From the NCBI RefSeq assembly GCF_018812025.1, contig NC_063052.1, forward strand, positions 28,358,068 through 28,422,067: a stretch of 64,000 nucleotides of DNA, given 5' to 3'. The stretch comes from Megalobrama amblycephala. Lineage: Eukaryota; Chordata; Actinopteri; Cypriniformes; Xenocyprididae. Positions 43,671 through 53,543 of the stretch are shown piece by piece; position 1 is the first letter of the stretch; each line of letters opens with the position of its first letter. Position numbers and translations under genes: made by a program. The notes beneath the pieces are model-generated. The model was not told the DNA's origin. It did not search any database and was given only the letters and a program-made list of their open reading frames with translations.

Positions 43671-44797
43671 AGGGGTCATATAATGGTATATGCACTTTTA
43701 CAAGTTGATTGTACTGAAATGTGTGTTGACAGTGCCTGTACACAACCATCCTATAATGATAAAAATCCATCCAGTGTTTTTTTTTTTTTAATCTCCTTAT
43801 ATGTTTTCCCGTCTAAAATCAAGACGCCCCTCCCACGATTGTTAATTGACAGCAGCGTTTCAACACAGACCTGTCCTGAGCGAGCTGTTGATACGCTCGA
43901 GCAGAATGGCGTCTAAGCGATTGTGGTGTTCTGTTCTTGGGTGTAATTAACGAACACAGCAGTCATTTTGATGTTCCTAAATCAGAACCGCTGAAGACGC
44001 AGTGGCTGAGTTTTGTTTTCGAAGGGAATATTCCCCCCGATCAACGTCAATGCTTTCATGTTTGCGCGAATCATTTCTCACCAGACTGCTTTATAAACGA
44101 GGGTCAGTATAAAGCAGGTTTTGCTAAGAAGCTGCTCCTGAAAAAAGGATCGGTACCAACTATTCGTGTTCCTGCTGCACCTCCAGAAGAAGGGAGTGTA
44201 ACCTTTTATTAACCTTTATATTAATCTTTGCAAATCGCTTGCACGCTTCACGATGAATGCGGCTAAAGTTTAAACTCAGGGTACATTTACAGCATGCTTT
44301 CTATGTACGATGTTCTCAATATAATTCATAATCCCACGTTTATAATGAACAATGCGTTATGGTTATTGTGTTATTACAAACTGTGTACGCAGGTGGTAAA
44401 GTTGACGTGGTAACATTACACTAAGCTTACTTTTGTAGATGGCTTATAACAGTGTCTGTTACTGATCAAGAAGTAATGTAAAAAAAAAAAATCATGTCGT
44501 AACAGTTATTACTGCATGAAGATGAGTGGCAACACAACACCTGCAAAATACTGTTACATCCTGATGTTCAAATTGTCAAAACGCCCCACAGAACAGAGGG
44601 GCAGGGTGAGCAAAGTTCATTATCATTTAAAGACATGCTCTGAAATGGCTTGCTGAAAACAGCTGTTTTTGATCAGGTAAAATGAGTGTTTTCTTACAAT
44701 ACTAATGAGAATTTCTAATTAAAGCATATTACAAACTTTTCATTTATACCCTAAAGAATCATATTAACTTGAACAAAAATGGCATTATATGACCCCT
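43671..44797. mobile_element. TTAA-flanked element carrying a THAP exon (Kolobok-like)
   Basis: TTAA at 43667-43670 and 44798-44801 bound it. The left AGGGGTCATATAATG and the right, reverse-complemented AGGGGTCATATAATG, are identical 15-bp inverted ends. It contains a THAP zinc-finger coding segment and no transposase catalytic domain. THAP domains and TTAA duplications together are known for Kolobok transposons, so this is probably an internally deleted Kolobok. Confidence 0.75.
43906..44212 (+). pseudogene. THAP-domain protein fragment, one-base frameshift
   Basis: ATG at 43906 opens MASKRLWCSVLGCN, then TAA at 43948. Continuing one base over gives NEHSSHFDVPKSEPLKTQW, LSFVFEGNIPPDQRQCFHVC, ANHFSPDCFINEGQYKAGFA and KKLLLKKGSVPTIRVP. 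The C2CH set of a THAP finger is present (WCSVLGC, then CANH) together with the DVPK and FSPDCF features. One extra T in GTGTAATTAACG (43941-43952) breaks the domain between the second zinc Cys and the rest. THAP domains bind DNA at transposon termini. It ends at a TAA at 44210, without the downstream transposase. Confidence 0.8.
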
Positions 44798-45271
44798 TTA
44801 ATGATGCCACATTACTTTATTTTAATAGCCTAAAAATTGGTATTTGTTAATTTACATAAGCCAAAATTTGAAAAGGCTTTTAAAGTATTGTTAGTTCATG
44901 TTAACTATAGTCTGCAGGATAGTGTTAATGTCTACACTACCTCATTAAAGTGTTCCAGGTACATTGAACATACTAATGCTTACATGGAGAGACTACCCTA
45001 GAATATCATGTACTTTCCCAACTTTTTCTTATTTTCACTGCCATTTCTGGACTAGTGTCGTGGACTAGTGCTTCTTCAAGCCTAAATTCAGCATGAGTAA
45101 AATACTTAAGTACAGTTAAAATCAGATACTCTAAGACTTAACTCAAGTTGTCTTAGAATGGGTAACTTTAAACTTGTAACAGAGTCATTTTCGTTGTAAA
45201 GTATCTGTACTTTTATTCAAGAATTGTTTTCAGGTACTCTTTACACCTCTGCTCTTTCCACAGTGACGACT
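44798..45271. other. Nothing recognised
   Basis: AT-rich spacer between the TTAA element and the zinc-finger pseudogene. Confidence 0.45.
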
Positions 45272-45446
45272 TCAAAAACAGTTCTCTTTTGAGTGAATCC
45301 TCGTGTGGACCTTAAGGTTACCTTTAAATATGAAACTCTTTCCACACTGACCACATGTAAATGACTTCTCTTCAGTGTGAATATTCATGTGTTCCCTAAG
45401 CCTTCGTTCCCGTGTGAAGCCATTCCCGCACAGAGTGCAGGTGTAA

Positions 45447-46407
45447 AGGCAGGAACACACCAAGCCGACGCCGACGAACTAGTGGCGACGAAAGCAGACT
45501 GTGGGGTTGGCTCACGTTGGCAGCATCTGTGTCCAAAGTTGCCCTGACACACCAAACCGATGCTCGACAGCCGACAGACAAGTAGCACGTCGCATCTGCG
45601 CCTGCATAAGATGAAATGCCTTTTCGAACCAGCAGGTGGCAGTAGCTGAACAGCCAATCAGAATGATCAGATGGCCCAATGGACCGAGGCGCTCCGATGC
45701 CGATTCAACATGTCAAATCGTCCAGAAAAAAAGCAGACGAAGATCAACTTCAGCTGATGGTGCGGAACACACTGAGAAAACTTAGGCCCTGCCCACATGG
45801 AGACACATTTTTGTGAATACGCACAAATTTTGTATCAGATAGGCGTTTTGTCCACATGGATCCAGCGATTTCAGAAGATAAAACCACTATTTTTTTTAAA
45901 CCGGCCCCCAGAGTGGATAAATCTGAAAACGCCAGCTTTGCGTTTTCGTGTGGACAGCCTATCTGTATATTTTGAGAAATGATGATGTCATCACCCCACG
46001 TGTCGACCCTAGTCAGCTGCTAACAGCACAAAACAGCAACAACAATAGCAGAGTCTTGATGCTTGTGTTAATGTTGCAGAAGCTACTGAGCCAAAATAAA
46101 GCATTATTTCTAATCTTTACTATAGTTTGTATACAGCGTGCAAGGATTATATGCATGCTTCAAGTCTTATTTGCTGTTTTAAGTGTATCTCTGTGGCAGA
46201 ATTACAGTGCCACATACTGGTCTGGCATGTATACTACATCGTTTTGAGTCATTTCAGTGGTTTTGTGTGGACGCAGATATTTCTTGAGATGAGGAAAAAA
46301 AAAAAGACTGGATAGGGTAAGCTCCGGCTTCGTGTGGACATAGCCTTAGTTGTCTAACAAACAAAAACTACCCGACGGCTGACTGTCGGCTTGGTGTGTT
46401 CCTGCCT
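45447..46407. mobile_element. PIF/Harbinger-like MITE (AGGCAGGAACACACC ends)
   Basis: The 3-bp duplication TAA lies at 45444-45446 and 46408-46410, and removal restores GTGTAAGGCTTTT in the zinc-finger linker (TGEKPYT). Left end AGGCAGGAACACACCAAGCC; the right end reverse-complemented is identical over those bases. A TWA 3-bp duplication is the PIF/Harbinger signature. Confidence 0.75.
45785..46345. mobile_element. Nested PIF/Harbinger-like MITE (GGCYMTGYCCACA ends)
   Basis: TTA at 45782-45784 and 46346-46348. The left end is GGCCCTGCCCACATGG and the right, reverse-complemented, is GGCTATGTCCACACG. It is inserted inside the other MITE. Confidence 0.65.
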
Positions 46408-46959
46408 TAAGGCTTTTCTCCAGTGTGGGTTCTCATGTGGGCCATAAGGCTTTCTTTTCGACTGAAACTCTTTCCACACTGTTGACAGGCATAAGGTTTC
46501 TCTCCAGTGTGAATTCTCATGTGGATTTCAAGTCTTCCTTTTCGACTGAAATTCTTTCCACACTGTTGACAGGCATAAGGTTTCTCTCCACTGTGAATTC
46601 TCATGTGGACTGTAAGGTTTCCTTTCTCACTGAAACTCTTTCCACATTGTTGGCAGGTGTAAGGCTTTTCTCCAGTATGAGTTCTCATGTGGTCTTTAAG
46701 GCTTCCTTTATGTCTGAAACTCTGTCAACATTGTTGGCAGGTGAAAGGTTTCTCTCCAGTGTGAATTTTCATGTGGTATTTAAAGGTTTCTTTATGTCTG
46801 AAACTCTTTCCACACTGTTGGCAGGTGTAAGGCTTTTCTCCTGTATGAATTCTCATGTGGACTTTAAGGGTTTCTTCACATGTGAAACTCTTTCAAAAAT
46901 AGACATAAAACAATTTAGACATTTAAAGCATCAAAACCAACAACATGTATGATCTATAC

Positions 46960-47541
46960 CAGTGGTTCACAACCTTTTGTCCATGAAGCCCCCCCTCCAT
47001 ACATATAAGAAACCCTGAGGACCCATCTTACATCTCTTTTCTTCCAATATTCTGAGCAACAGTGAGTTTGCTCTGCCCGGTACAGTATTTTCTGGAGTAA
47101 AAGTACAGTACAGTATAGTATTCAGTCTGGAACAAAAACGGAACTGGCCGGTTCTGATTGATGGTGGATAGACCGGTGCATCTCTACTACTGGTAACAAA
47201 AAATAAAGTAGTTTGAACCATACACGTTTTCACTGCATTATTGTATACAAACCAGTCGCTGCTGACTTTTCATTTTTGATGCAGCTCTCGCAGCTGGTGT
47301 GAACAAGCTTGCGTCTTTTGTGTCATAAAAATGTTATCGGTTTATGTGATTGACAAGCTGAGAGACCACAAATAGAATCAAAGGAATTTAACTGACAACA
47401 TTTTCGGATAAGTGGCGGATCATTTGGTGCATTCCTAGAAACCATATAAAAAAGTCTTTCATATTCATGTTTGACCTCAAAGCATATAAACTCTCGCGTA
47501 ACCCCTGTGAACTCTGGCGCCCCCCAGGTTGGGAACCACTG
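46960..47541. mobile_element. hAT-like MITE (CAGTGGTTCACAACC ends)
   Basis: The left end is CAGTGGTTCACAACCTTT and the right, reverse-complemented, is CAGTGGTTCCCAACCTGG. The flanks ATCTATAC and CCCTATCC agree at 5 of 8 bases, a degraded duplication. Confidence 0.65.
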
Positions 47542-47572
47542 CCCTATCCTATCCTATGGATCAGGGATGGGC

Positions 47573-48293
47573 AGCATTGGTACTGGAGGACCACTGTCTT
47601 TCATCCCTAATCAAATACACCTGCCTGTAATTTTCAAGCATTCCTGAAGACTTAAGGCTGATTTATACTTCTGCGTCGCGTGTACGCTGCGGGTACAGTG
47701 TAGGCTGTGAGTACCATGTGTATACTACGACGTAGCCTGATGTGCACCTCTTAAATAAATTTAACAAAACGTCAATTCTACCCAGACCGCAAGCGCTGTG
47801 ATTGGTCTGTTAGAATCCCTCCCTCGGGTCAAAAGATTGATTTAGAGCAACAGGAGACGAGCGAGTGTGTGTGGCAAGGGGGGCATGGTTCAGCGAGGTC
47901 TGCAGCGGGAGAGAAAGGCAGGAGACAAGCGGAGCCAAGTAGGTGAAGTGCAATTGATAAACACCTGTGTCTCATTGCAGTAATTGGCATGGGGAGACCA
48001 GATAAAGCCACCAGGAAAAAGGAAGTGGCTGAGAGAGAGACTGACTGGAGACTGGAGGCTGGAATTTGATTACTGTGTTGACAGCTTTATGTTTATTACA
48101 TTTTGGGAGTGCAGAGACCAGACGCATAGACTACTGCGCAGAGGCTCCGGTGTAGGTGCGACACAGAAATATAAATCAGCCTTTACTGTTAAATTTTGGT
48201 GTTGGATTAATTTTTTCCAAGTGTGTTTGATCAAGGATTGAGCTAAACTTTGCCGAATAGTGTCCCTTCAGGACCAGAGTTGCCCATCCCATC
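47573..48293. mobile_element. hAT-like element (GGGATGGGCA ends) with nested Harbinger-like MITE
   Basis: The left end is GGGATGGGCAGCATTGGTAC and the right, reverse-complemented, is GGGATGGGCAACTCTGG. The nested element at 47655-48182 accounts for most of its length. Confidence 0.5.
47655..48182. mobile_element. PIF/Harbinger-like MITE (AGGCTGATTTATAC ends), copy 1
   Basis: TTA occurs at 47652-47654 and 48183-48185. The left end AGGCTGATTTATACTTCTG pairs with the inverted right end. A second copy lies at 55353-55861. Confidence 0.75.
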
Positions 48294-48616
48294 TATAGAC
48301 CTTATACTCAATACACCAGTGGTTTTCAAACCAGGTCCAACGGGACCCACCACTGCACATTTTGTATGTATCCTTTATTTTTCACATCTGGTTAAGATCA
48401 TCAGCTTGTTAGAAGAGAGCTGTCATTGATGGAGAAATTTGCAAACTACAATTTCTGTTCATCACTAAGGTGAGAACCGGACTCGATATAAACCCAAATA
48501 TACTCAAATTAATTAAATAAATTGAAAGGTTTTTACTATTCAATAAGTAATAGAAGATATTTGTTGTTGTAATAATGTCAGACATAGCACACTCAATAGT
48601 AGTAGCCATTCATTAC
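48294..48616. other. Spacer with hAT-end fragment
   Basis: CAGTGGTTTTCAAACCAGGT (from 48326) is an isolated hAT-type terminus; no partner end is seen. Nothing else recognised. Confidence 0.4.
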
Positions 48617-48794
48617 TTGGTTCCCTTTCATGGGAACATCGACGCTGCGTTGACGCTTTGGGAACGCCTCTGTGTGATTACGTCTTGAAGCTCTCTTGAA
48701 ATTGAACCAATAGTGTGACGGGACGTCAGAGCGGGTAACGTCACGGACCAGGAAACTATAAAGCACTCCTGAGAACAAAGAACACCAGCTTCTG
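48617..48794 (+). repeat. DIRS left inverted terminal repeat
   Basis: It starts TGGTTCCCTTTCATGGGAAC. The segment from GACGCTTTGGGAACGC to the CCAGCTTCTG motif is repeated inverted at 53544-53700. Confidence 0.85.
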
Positions 48795-48913
48795 TGTCTT
48801 CGGCAGCGCTCTGTGTTATCGTGTGTCTTATTTGGTGTTGTCTGTCCGTTACATATACAGCAAAACAAAATATCTCTTCGTCTGTGGACAACAGTATTTT
48901 ATGTTTTCACCAA

Positions 48914-48914
<1 letters not shown>

Positions 48915-48977
<63 letters not shown>
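48915..48977. repeat. (TA)n tract in DIRS leader
   Basis: About 31 TA units sit between the left ITR and ORF1. Reading through gives a meaningless Ile-Tyr repeat, so ORF1 should start after it. Confidence 0.95.
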
Positions 48978-48981
<4 letters not shown>

Positions 48982-48996
48982 GAAAAGACACGTATT

Positions 48997-50301
48997 ATGG
49001 CGACAAGCAAGCAGCAGTTTGTTAAGTGTGTTCCTCCCTGCCCTCGCTTCATCACGGGCGGGGATACACATGAGATGTGTGTTGCTTGCTTGGGAGTGGA
49101 GCATGCCCAGGCAGCTCTCGAGGGAGCTGTCTCTGTGCATTGTGAAAAGCTGACACTCCGTACACTCTGCTCATTCCGGGCGTTCTTTGATAAAGAGAAA
49201 GAAGGCGCCGCAGCCCTATCTCAGCCCTCACCCGCCAGACCCAGTGTCTCTCCCTTGGTTGTGGAAGCACGCTCTGCGGTTTCTTCCCCCAGGAGAGAGG
49301 CACCAGCGCTTCACTTATCTAGCTCTGAGGAGGTGGATATAGTGAGCGTTGAGGCTGGAGAAGAGGACTCGCCATCCTCATCTCCAGCATATGAGGAGCT
49401 ATTAGATATGGTGACTAGGGTGGTGGCAAAGTTAAACATCGACTGGCCAGCAGAAAGACCTGAAGTGCGTTTAAAAAGTAAACTTGATGAGTGCTTTCTC
49501 CCTGCCCGGTCACAGCCTCAGTGTCGGGGATTGCCGTTCTTCCCCGATCTCCACACCGAGGTGTCGAGATCGTGGCAGAAGCCGGCCCAATTCAGAGTCT
49601 ATAACCCTCAGGCATCTATATATTGTAATATAGTAGGGGCAAAACAATATGGTTATGGGACGATGCCTTGGGTCGAAGAGACGCTCGCGAGCTATCTCTC
49701 GACTGAGTCAGCATCGTCCCTTAAATCCCAGACGCTGCCCACCAGACCATTACGCACAACATCAGCGCTGGTGGGCAAGGCATACGCCTCAGCAGGTCAG
49801 GCGGCGGCATGTTTACACACCATGTCAATCCTCCAAGGCTATCAAGCCGACCTGCTGGGGGAGATTGATGAGAGCGGTGAGGCGAGCTTTGAGGCAATCC
49901 AAGAGCTACGTAAAGCTACCGACTTATCTCTCCGGGCCACCAAGGAGACGGCAAAATCAATCGGCTGTTCTATGGCAGCCCTGGTGGCCACGGAGAGGCA
50001 CTTATGGCTGAATTTATCTGACATCGGAGAAAGAGATAAAGCCGTGCTCTTGGATTCGCCATTATCTCCCTTGGGCCTCTTCGGCGATTCAGTTACTTCG
50101 GTTGTCGAGATGTTTCAGGAAGCCAAAAAACAGTCAGCAGCTTTTCAAAGATTTCTCCCTGCCACTCTCTCCCCACCGAGGCTGCTGAGCGGGAGCAGTC
50201 TCGGCCATCTACCAGCTCCTCATCTGCGCATAGAGCGCAGCAAAAACAAAACGTCGCTGCCCGTGCTCCCCCGCAAAGAGCTTGGGGACCGGGACGGGTG
50301 A
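48997..50301 (+). CDS. DIRS ORF1 (Gag-like protein)
   Basis: ATG at 48997 (MATSKQQFVKC) is chosen because the longer frame upstream runs through the (TA)n leader. The N-terminus has a Cys/His-rich cluster (CVPPCPRF, then HEMCVACLGVEHAQ and CEK) that may bind zinc. A Ser/Glu-rich acidic stretch follows (SSEEVDIVSVEAGEEDSPSS). The conserved DIRS gag core comes next (LPFFPDLHTEVSRSW, MPWVEETLASYLS, RPLRTTSALVGKAYASAGQA, ALVATERHLWLNLSDIGERD). The C-terminal tail is Ser/Gln/basic. About 434 residues, uninterrupted. Role: particle formation and RNA packaging, by analogy with retrotransposon Gag. Another degraded copy is on the minus strand at 13961-15200. Confidence 0.8.
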   Translation: MATSKQQFVKCVPPCPRFITGGDTHEMCVACLGVEHAQAALEGAVSVHCEKLTLRTLCSFRAFFDKEKEGAAALSQPSPARPSVSPLVVEARSAVSSPRREAPALHLSSSEEVDIVSVEAGEEDSPSSSPAYEELLDMVTRVVAKLNIDWPAERPEVRLKSKLDECFLPARSQPQCRGLPFFPDLHTEVSRSWQKPAQFRVYNPQASIYCNIVGAKQYGYGTMPWVEETLASYLSTESASSLKSQTLPTRPLRTTSALVGKAYASAGQAAACLHTMSILQGYQADLLGEIDESGEASFEAIQELRKATDLSLRATKETAKSIGCSMAALVATERHLWLNLSDIGERDKAVLLDSPLSPLGLFGDSVTSVVEMFQEAKKQSAAFQRFLPATLSPPRLLSGSSLGHLPAPHLRIERSKNKTSLPVLPRKELGDRDG

Positions 50302-50459
50302 CACAAGCGAAGCTTTCCAAGGGTAAGACAGATCTGCGGACTGTCATTATCGCAAGGAAGGCTTCGAAGAAGTCCTGACACCAGTGGCCCAGGACTTCTG
50401 AGGGCAGCCCCCTCCGAAGAGGGTCCTGTATTAAAATCTATAAAATTAACTCCTCTTCG

Positions 50460-51965
50460 GTGCCCTCAGGGGGCCGTTCTGCCAACCCTGCCACCTCGTG
50501 TGCTTCCGGGTGCAGCGGTCCCCACCGACCCTCTGAGGAGGGCCGGCCAGTGTTTGATTCGGCTGTTCCCTGCCGGTGCGCCACTTCAGGCTGCCGAGTC
50601 AAATGCTCAAAAAACACCAGAGGCCAGTCTCAAGAGACTGGTTCCCTTAGTAGAATTTCTGGAAAAATGGAAACGTCTTCCCAATATTTCTCAATTTGTG
50701 CTGCAAATGATAAAAAAGGGTTACAAAATACAGTTCGGGTTTCGCCCGCCCCAGTTCAACGAGGTCCTCCTACGGTGGTGGGCCCCCAGCAGTCTCTGGT
50801 TATGGAACAAGAAGTTATGACACTTTTGCAAAAAGAGAGGGTTCCTCCTCCCAGCAAACAGTCAGGGTTTTACAGCCGTTACTTCATCGTTCCGAAGAAG
50901 GATGGAGGGTTGCGTCCTATTCTAGATTTACGCATGTTAAATCGTTCAGTGCAAAAGCTCAAGTTCAAGATGCTTGCACTCAGACAGATCACCACACAGA
51001 TCAGGTCTGAGGACTGGTTTGTGACAATAGATCTGAAAGACGCTTACTTTCATGTAACAATCCATCCTTCACATTGGAAGTTCCTCAGGTTTGCTTTCAG
51101 GGGCGAAGCTTACCAATACAAGGTTCTTCCGTTTGGCCTATCCCTTTCACCCCGCACCTTCACAAAGTGCGTGGATGCAGCTCTGGCTCCCCTGAGGCTC
51201 CGTGTGCTAAATTATATAGATGATTGGTTGATTCTAGCTCAATCAGAGCAACAAGCAGTTCAACATCGAGATGTAGTTCTGTCACATATGAGAAGGTTAG
51301 GGTTGAGACTCAATGCCAAGAAGAGTGTGCTTCTACCGGCTCAAACTACCAACTATCTAGGGGTAGTCTGGGATTCCACTACGATGCAGGCACGTCTGTC
51401 TCCTGCTCGGGTGAATTTCATTCTTTCAGTCATGAAAGGGGTGAAATTAGGCCAGTCACTCACTGTAAAACAGTTTCAGAGACTGTTGGGTCTGATGGCA
51501 GCTGCATCCAACGTGATACCTTTTGGCCTGCTGCACATGAGACCCTTACAGTGGTGGCTCAGGACCAGGGGGTTTTCTCCAAGGGGAAATCCTTTCCGCA
51601 TGATCAAGGTCACACGGCGATACCTTCGTGCCTTGGCCATGTGGAAGAAGCCCTGGTTCCTGTCCCAGGGACCTGTGTTGGGGGCTCCTTGTTGTCGCAT
51701 AATGCTAACAACGGATGCATCTCTCACAGGCTGGGGAGCAATCATGAGTGGTTGCTCGGCCCAGTGTCTTTGGGAGGACCATCATCGTTCCTGGCATATA
51801 AATTGGCTGGAAATGATGGCGGTATTTCAAGCTCTCAAATACTTCCTCCCAGACCTGAGGGGCCACCGTGTGTTAGTTCGCACAGACAACATGTCAGTGG
51901 TTTCCTATATCAACCATCAGGGGGGTCTGAGGTCTCACCAGTTGTGCAAGTTAGCCCATCAGTGA
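50460..51965 (+). CDS. DIRS ORF2 (reverse transcriptase and RNase H), C-terminally broken
   Basis: RT motifs in order are FIVPKKDGGLRPILDLRMLN, VTIDLKDAYFHVTIHPSHWK (catalytic Asp), FRGEAYQYKVLPFGLSLSPR, LNYIDDWLILA (the YIDD active-site box) and LRLNAKKSVLLP. RNase H follows with LTTDASLTGWGAIMSG, INWLEMMAVFQALKYF and VRTDNMSVVSYINHQGG, so the acidic residues are present. The ORF ends at TGA 51963 because a 23-bp tandem duplication (AGTTAGCCCATC repeated at 51950-51980) shifts the normal continuation. The RNase H tail (NVGADILSRQ-like) resumes in another frame at 52018. It makes DNA from the element RNA. Confidence 0.85.
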   Translation: MPSGGRSANPATSCASGCSGPHRPSEEGRPVFDSAVPCRCATSGCRVKCSKNTRGQSQETGSLSRISGKMETSSQYFSICAANDKKGLQNTVRVSPAPVQRGPPTVVGPQQSLVMEQEVMTLLQKERVPPPSKQSGFYSRYFIVPKKDGGLRPILDLRMLNRSVQKLKFKMLALRQITTQIRSEDWFVTIDLKDAYFHVTIHPSHWKFLRFAFRGEAYQYKVLPFGLSLSPRTFTKCVDAALAPLRLRVLNYIDDWLILAQSEQQAVQHRDVVLSHMRRLGLRLNAKKSVLLPAQTTNYLGVVWDSTTMQARLSPARVNFILSVMKGVKLGQSLTVKQFQRLLGLMAAASNVIPFGLLHMRPLQWWLRTRGFSPRGNPFRMIKVTRRYLRALAMWKKPWFLSQGPVLGAPCCRIMLTTDASLTGWGAIMSGCSAQCLWEDHHRSWHINWLEMMAVFQALKYFLPDLRGHRVLVRTDNMSVVSYINHQGGLRSHQLCKLAHQ

Positions 51966-52017
51966 TGGGCAAGTTAGCCCATCCCTGAGAGCAGCTTATA
52001 TCCCGGGGCATCAAAAT

Positions 52018-53366
52018 GTGGGGGCAGACATCTTGTCGAGGCAGGGGCCGAGGTCCGGGGAATGGAGACTCCACCCCGAGGTGGTGGAGCTCATATGGAA
52101 GAATTTCGGTTATGCAGAAGTCGACTTATTTACCTCGAAAGAGACGTCTCATTGCCCGCTGTGGTATTCTCTAACTCATCCAGGAGAGGGTTCTATTGGT
52201 AGCCCCATTCTGGCCGACCCGGATATGGTTCACGGATCTAGTGTCCGTCTTAGAAGGCTCCCCCATGGAGATTCCAATCAGACAGGACTTTCTGTCTCAA
52301 GCGGGCGGCACGATAACTCACCCCCGCCCGGAGTTATGGAAACTGTGGGCTTGGCCTCTGAGGGGGCCGAGCTCATAGAATCCGGTCTCTCAACTGAGGT
52401 TGTGGAGACCATACTCCACTCCAGAGCTCCGTCCACGAGAAGACTATATGCATATAAGTGGAAGCTGTTTGCTACTTGGTGTAGCCAATCTCAAGTGGAT
52501 CCGGTCCACTTCTCTATCAGTCATGTACTGCAATTTCTCCAAGAAAAATTCTCGGATGGTCTATCTCCTTCTAGATTGAAGGTTTATATTGCAGCGATCT
52601 CCCCTTATCATGCTCCTTTGGAGGGTGTTTCTGTGGGAGGAAACCCTCTAGTTATACGTTTTCTCCATGGTACCCAGAGGCTGAGGCCTGCTGTGCGTAC
52701 AAAAACTCTGTCCTGGGACTTAGCTATTGTATTGGAAGGGTTGGCTGCAGCTCCCTTTGAACCTTTAGAGGAAGTACCTGAAAAGTTCCTCACACTCAAA
52801 ACTATATTCCTGCTGTTCTCTCAAGAGAATTGGAGATCTACAAGCACTATCTGTTGCTCCTAGACTTTGCACCTGGAATGGTCAAGGCTTTCCTACATCC
52901 TAGACCTGGGTATATACCCAAGGTCCCCACAAATGTCCCAGGACCGATTGTACTTCAGGCCTTTTGTCCTCCACCTTTTACAAATTCAGATCAGGAAAAA
53001 CTAAATCTGCTCTGCCCAGTGAGGGCTTTAGACACTTATGTCCACAGAGCTGCCCTGTGGCGAAAAACGGAACAATTGTTTGTGTGCTACGGGTCTCCTA
53101 ACAAAGGAGGCCCAGTGTCTAAGCAGAGAATGAGCAAGTGGGTGGTCGAGGCCATCTCTCTTGCTTATGAGTCATCCGGGCAGCCTTCACCCTTGGCTGT
53201 CTGGGCACACTCTACTAGGGGTATGGATGCCTCAAAGGCTTTTATCTCGGGGGTTCCCCTCAATGAGATATGTGATGCAGCTGGGTGGTCATCTCAGCAT
53301 ACTTTTATTAGGTTTTATAACCTTGATTTGGGCTCCACTCCAGGAGCCTCGGTGCTCTCGTCGTAA
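52018..53366 (+). pseudogene. DIRS RNase H tail and ORF3 tyrosine recombinase, frameshifted
   Basis: 52018-52863 begins with the RNase H end (MGADILSRQGPRSGEWRLHP), passes a deletion near 52190 that shifts VAPFWPTRIWFTDLVS into another frame, and then enters the recombinase N-terminus (RLYAYKWKLFATWCSQ). A shift around 52830 places the first catalytic Arg region (KRIGDLQAL) in yet another frame. The C-terminus is open in 52830-53366 with the HxxR box (WAHSTRGM) and the catalytic Tyr in FIRFYNLD. The protein is of the phage-integrase fold that replaces a DDE integrase in DIRS elements. At least three lesions mean no intact enzyme. Confidence 0.85.
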
Positions 53367-53408
53367 AAAGATAACAGACAGGCACTTGGTCTTATGGCCT
53401 AGTTGGGA

Positions 53409-53497
53409 TAGCGTTCCCAAAGCGTCAACGCAGCGGAACGTCTCGGGTTACGTCTGTAACCCTGGTTCCCTGAGTAGGGAACGAGACGCTGCGTTGC
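53409..53497. repeat. DIRS internal complementary region
   Basis: GCGTTCCCAAAGCGTCAACG is complementary to the left end near 48645-48665, and GTCTCGGGTTACGTCTGTAA onward to the right end. It acts as the template that joins the two termini in DIRS replication. Confidence 0.85.
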
Positions 53498-53543
53498 TTA
53501 GCCATACTCCCTGCACGCCTGTGAGCGTCTGCTTCATCCATAT

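Larger units (their letters stand above)
45272..46893 (-). pseudogene. C2H2 zinc-finger array, broken by transposon and nonsense codon
   Basis: The minus-strand reading from 46893 gives a half finger ([15 protein letters not shown], no CxxC). Five complete Kruppel-type fingers follow with TGEKPY linkers ([65 protein letters not shown]). After the insertion two more follow (TRERRLREHMNIH and IFKGNLKVHTRIH), ending HSKENCF and stop at 45272. The third finger has TGA (plus-strand TCA 46725-46727) where GGA is expected after its second Cys. A Harbinger-like element (45447-46407) separates the last two fingers. No KRAB, BTB or other N-terminal domain is seen; before the half finger a TTTTTGAAAG acceptor-like string occurs. 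C2H2 arrays of this kind bind DNA; this copy cannot make a full protein. Confidence 0.85.

Noticed and set aside
46425..46952. 175-aa plus-strand ORF over the zinc fingers
   Set aside because: It is the antisense shadow of the minus-strand C2H2 array.
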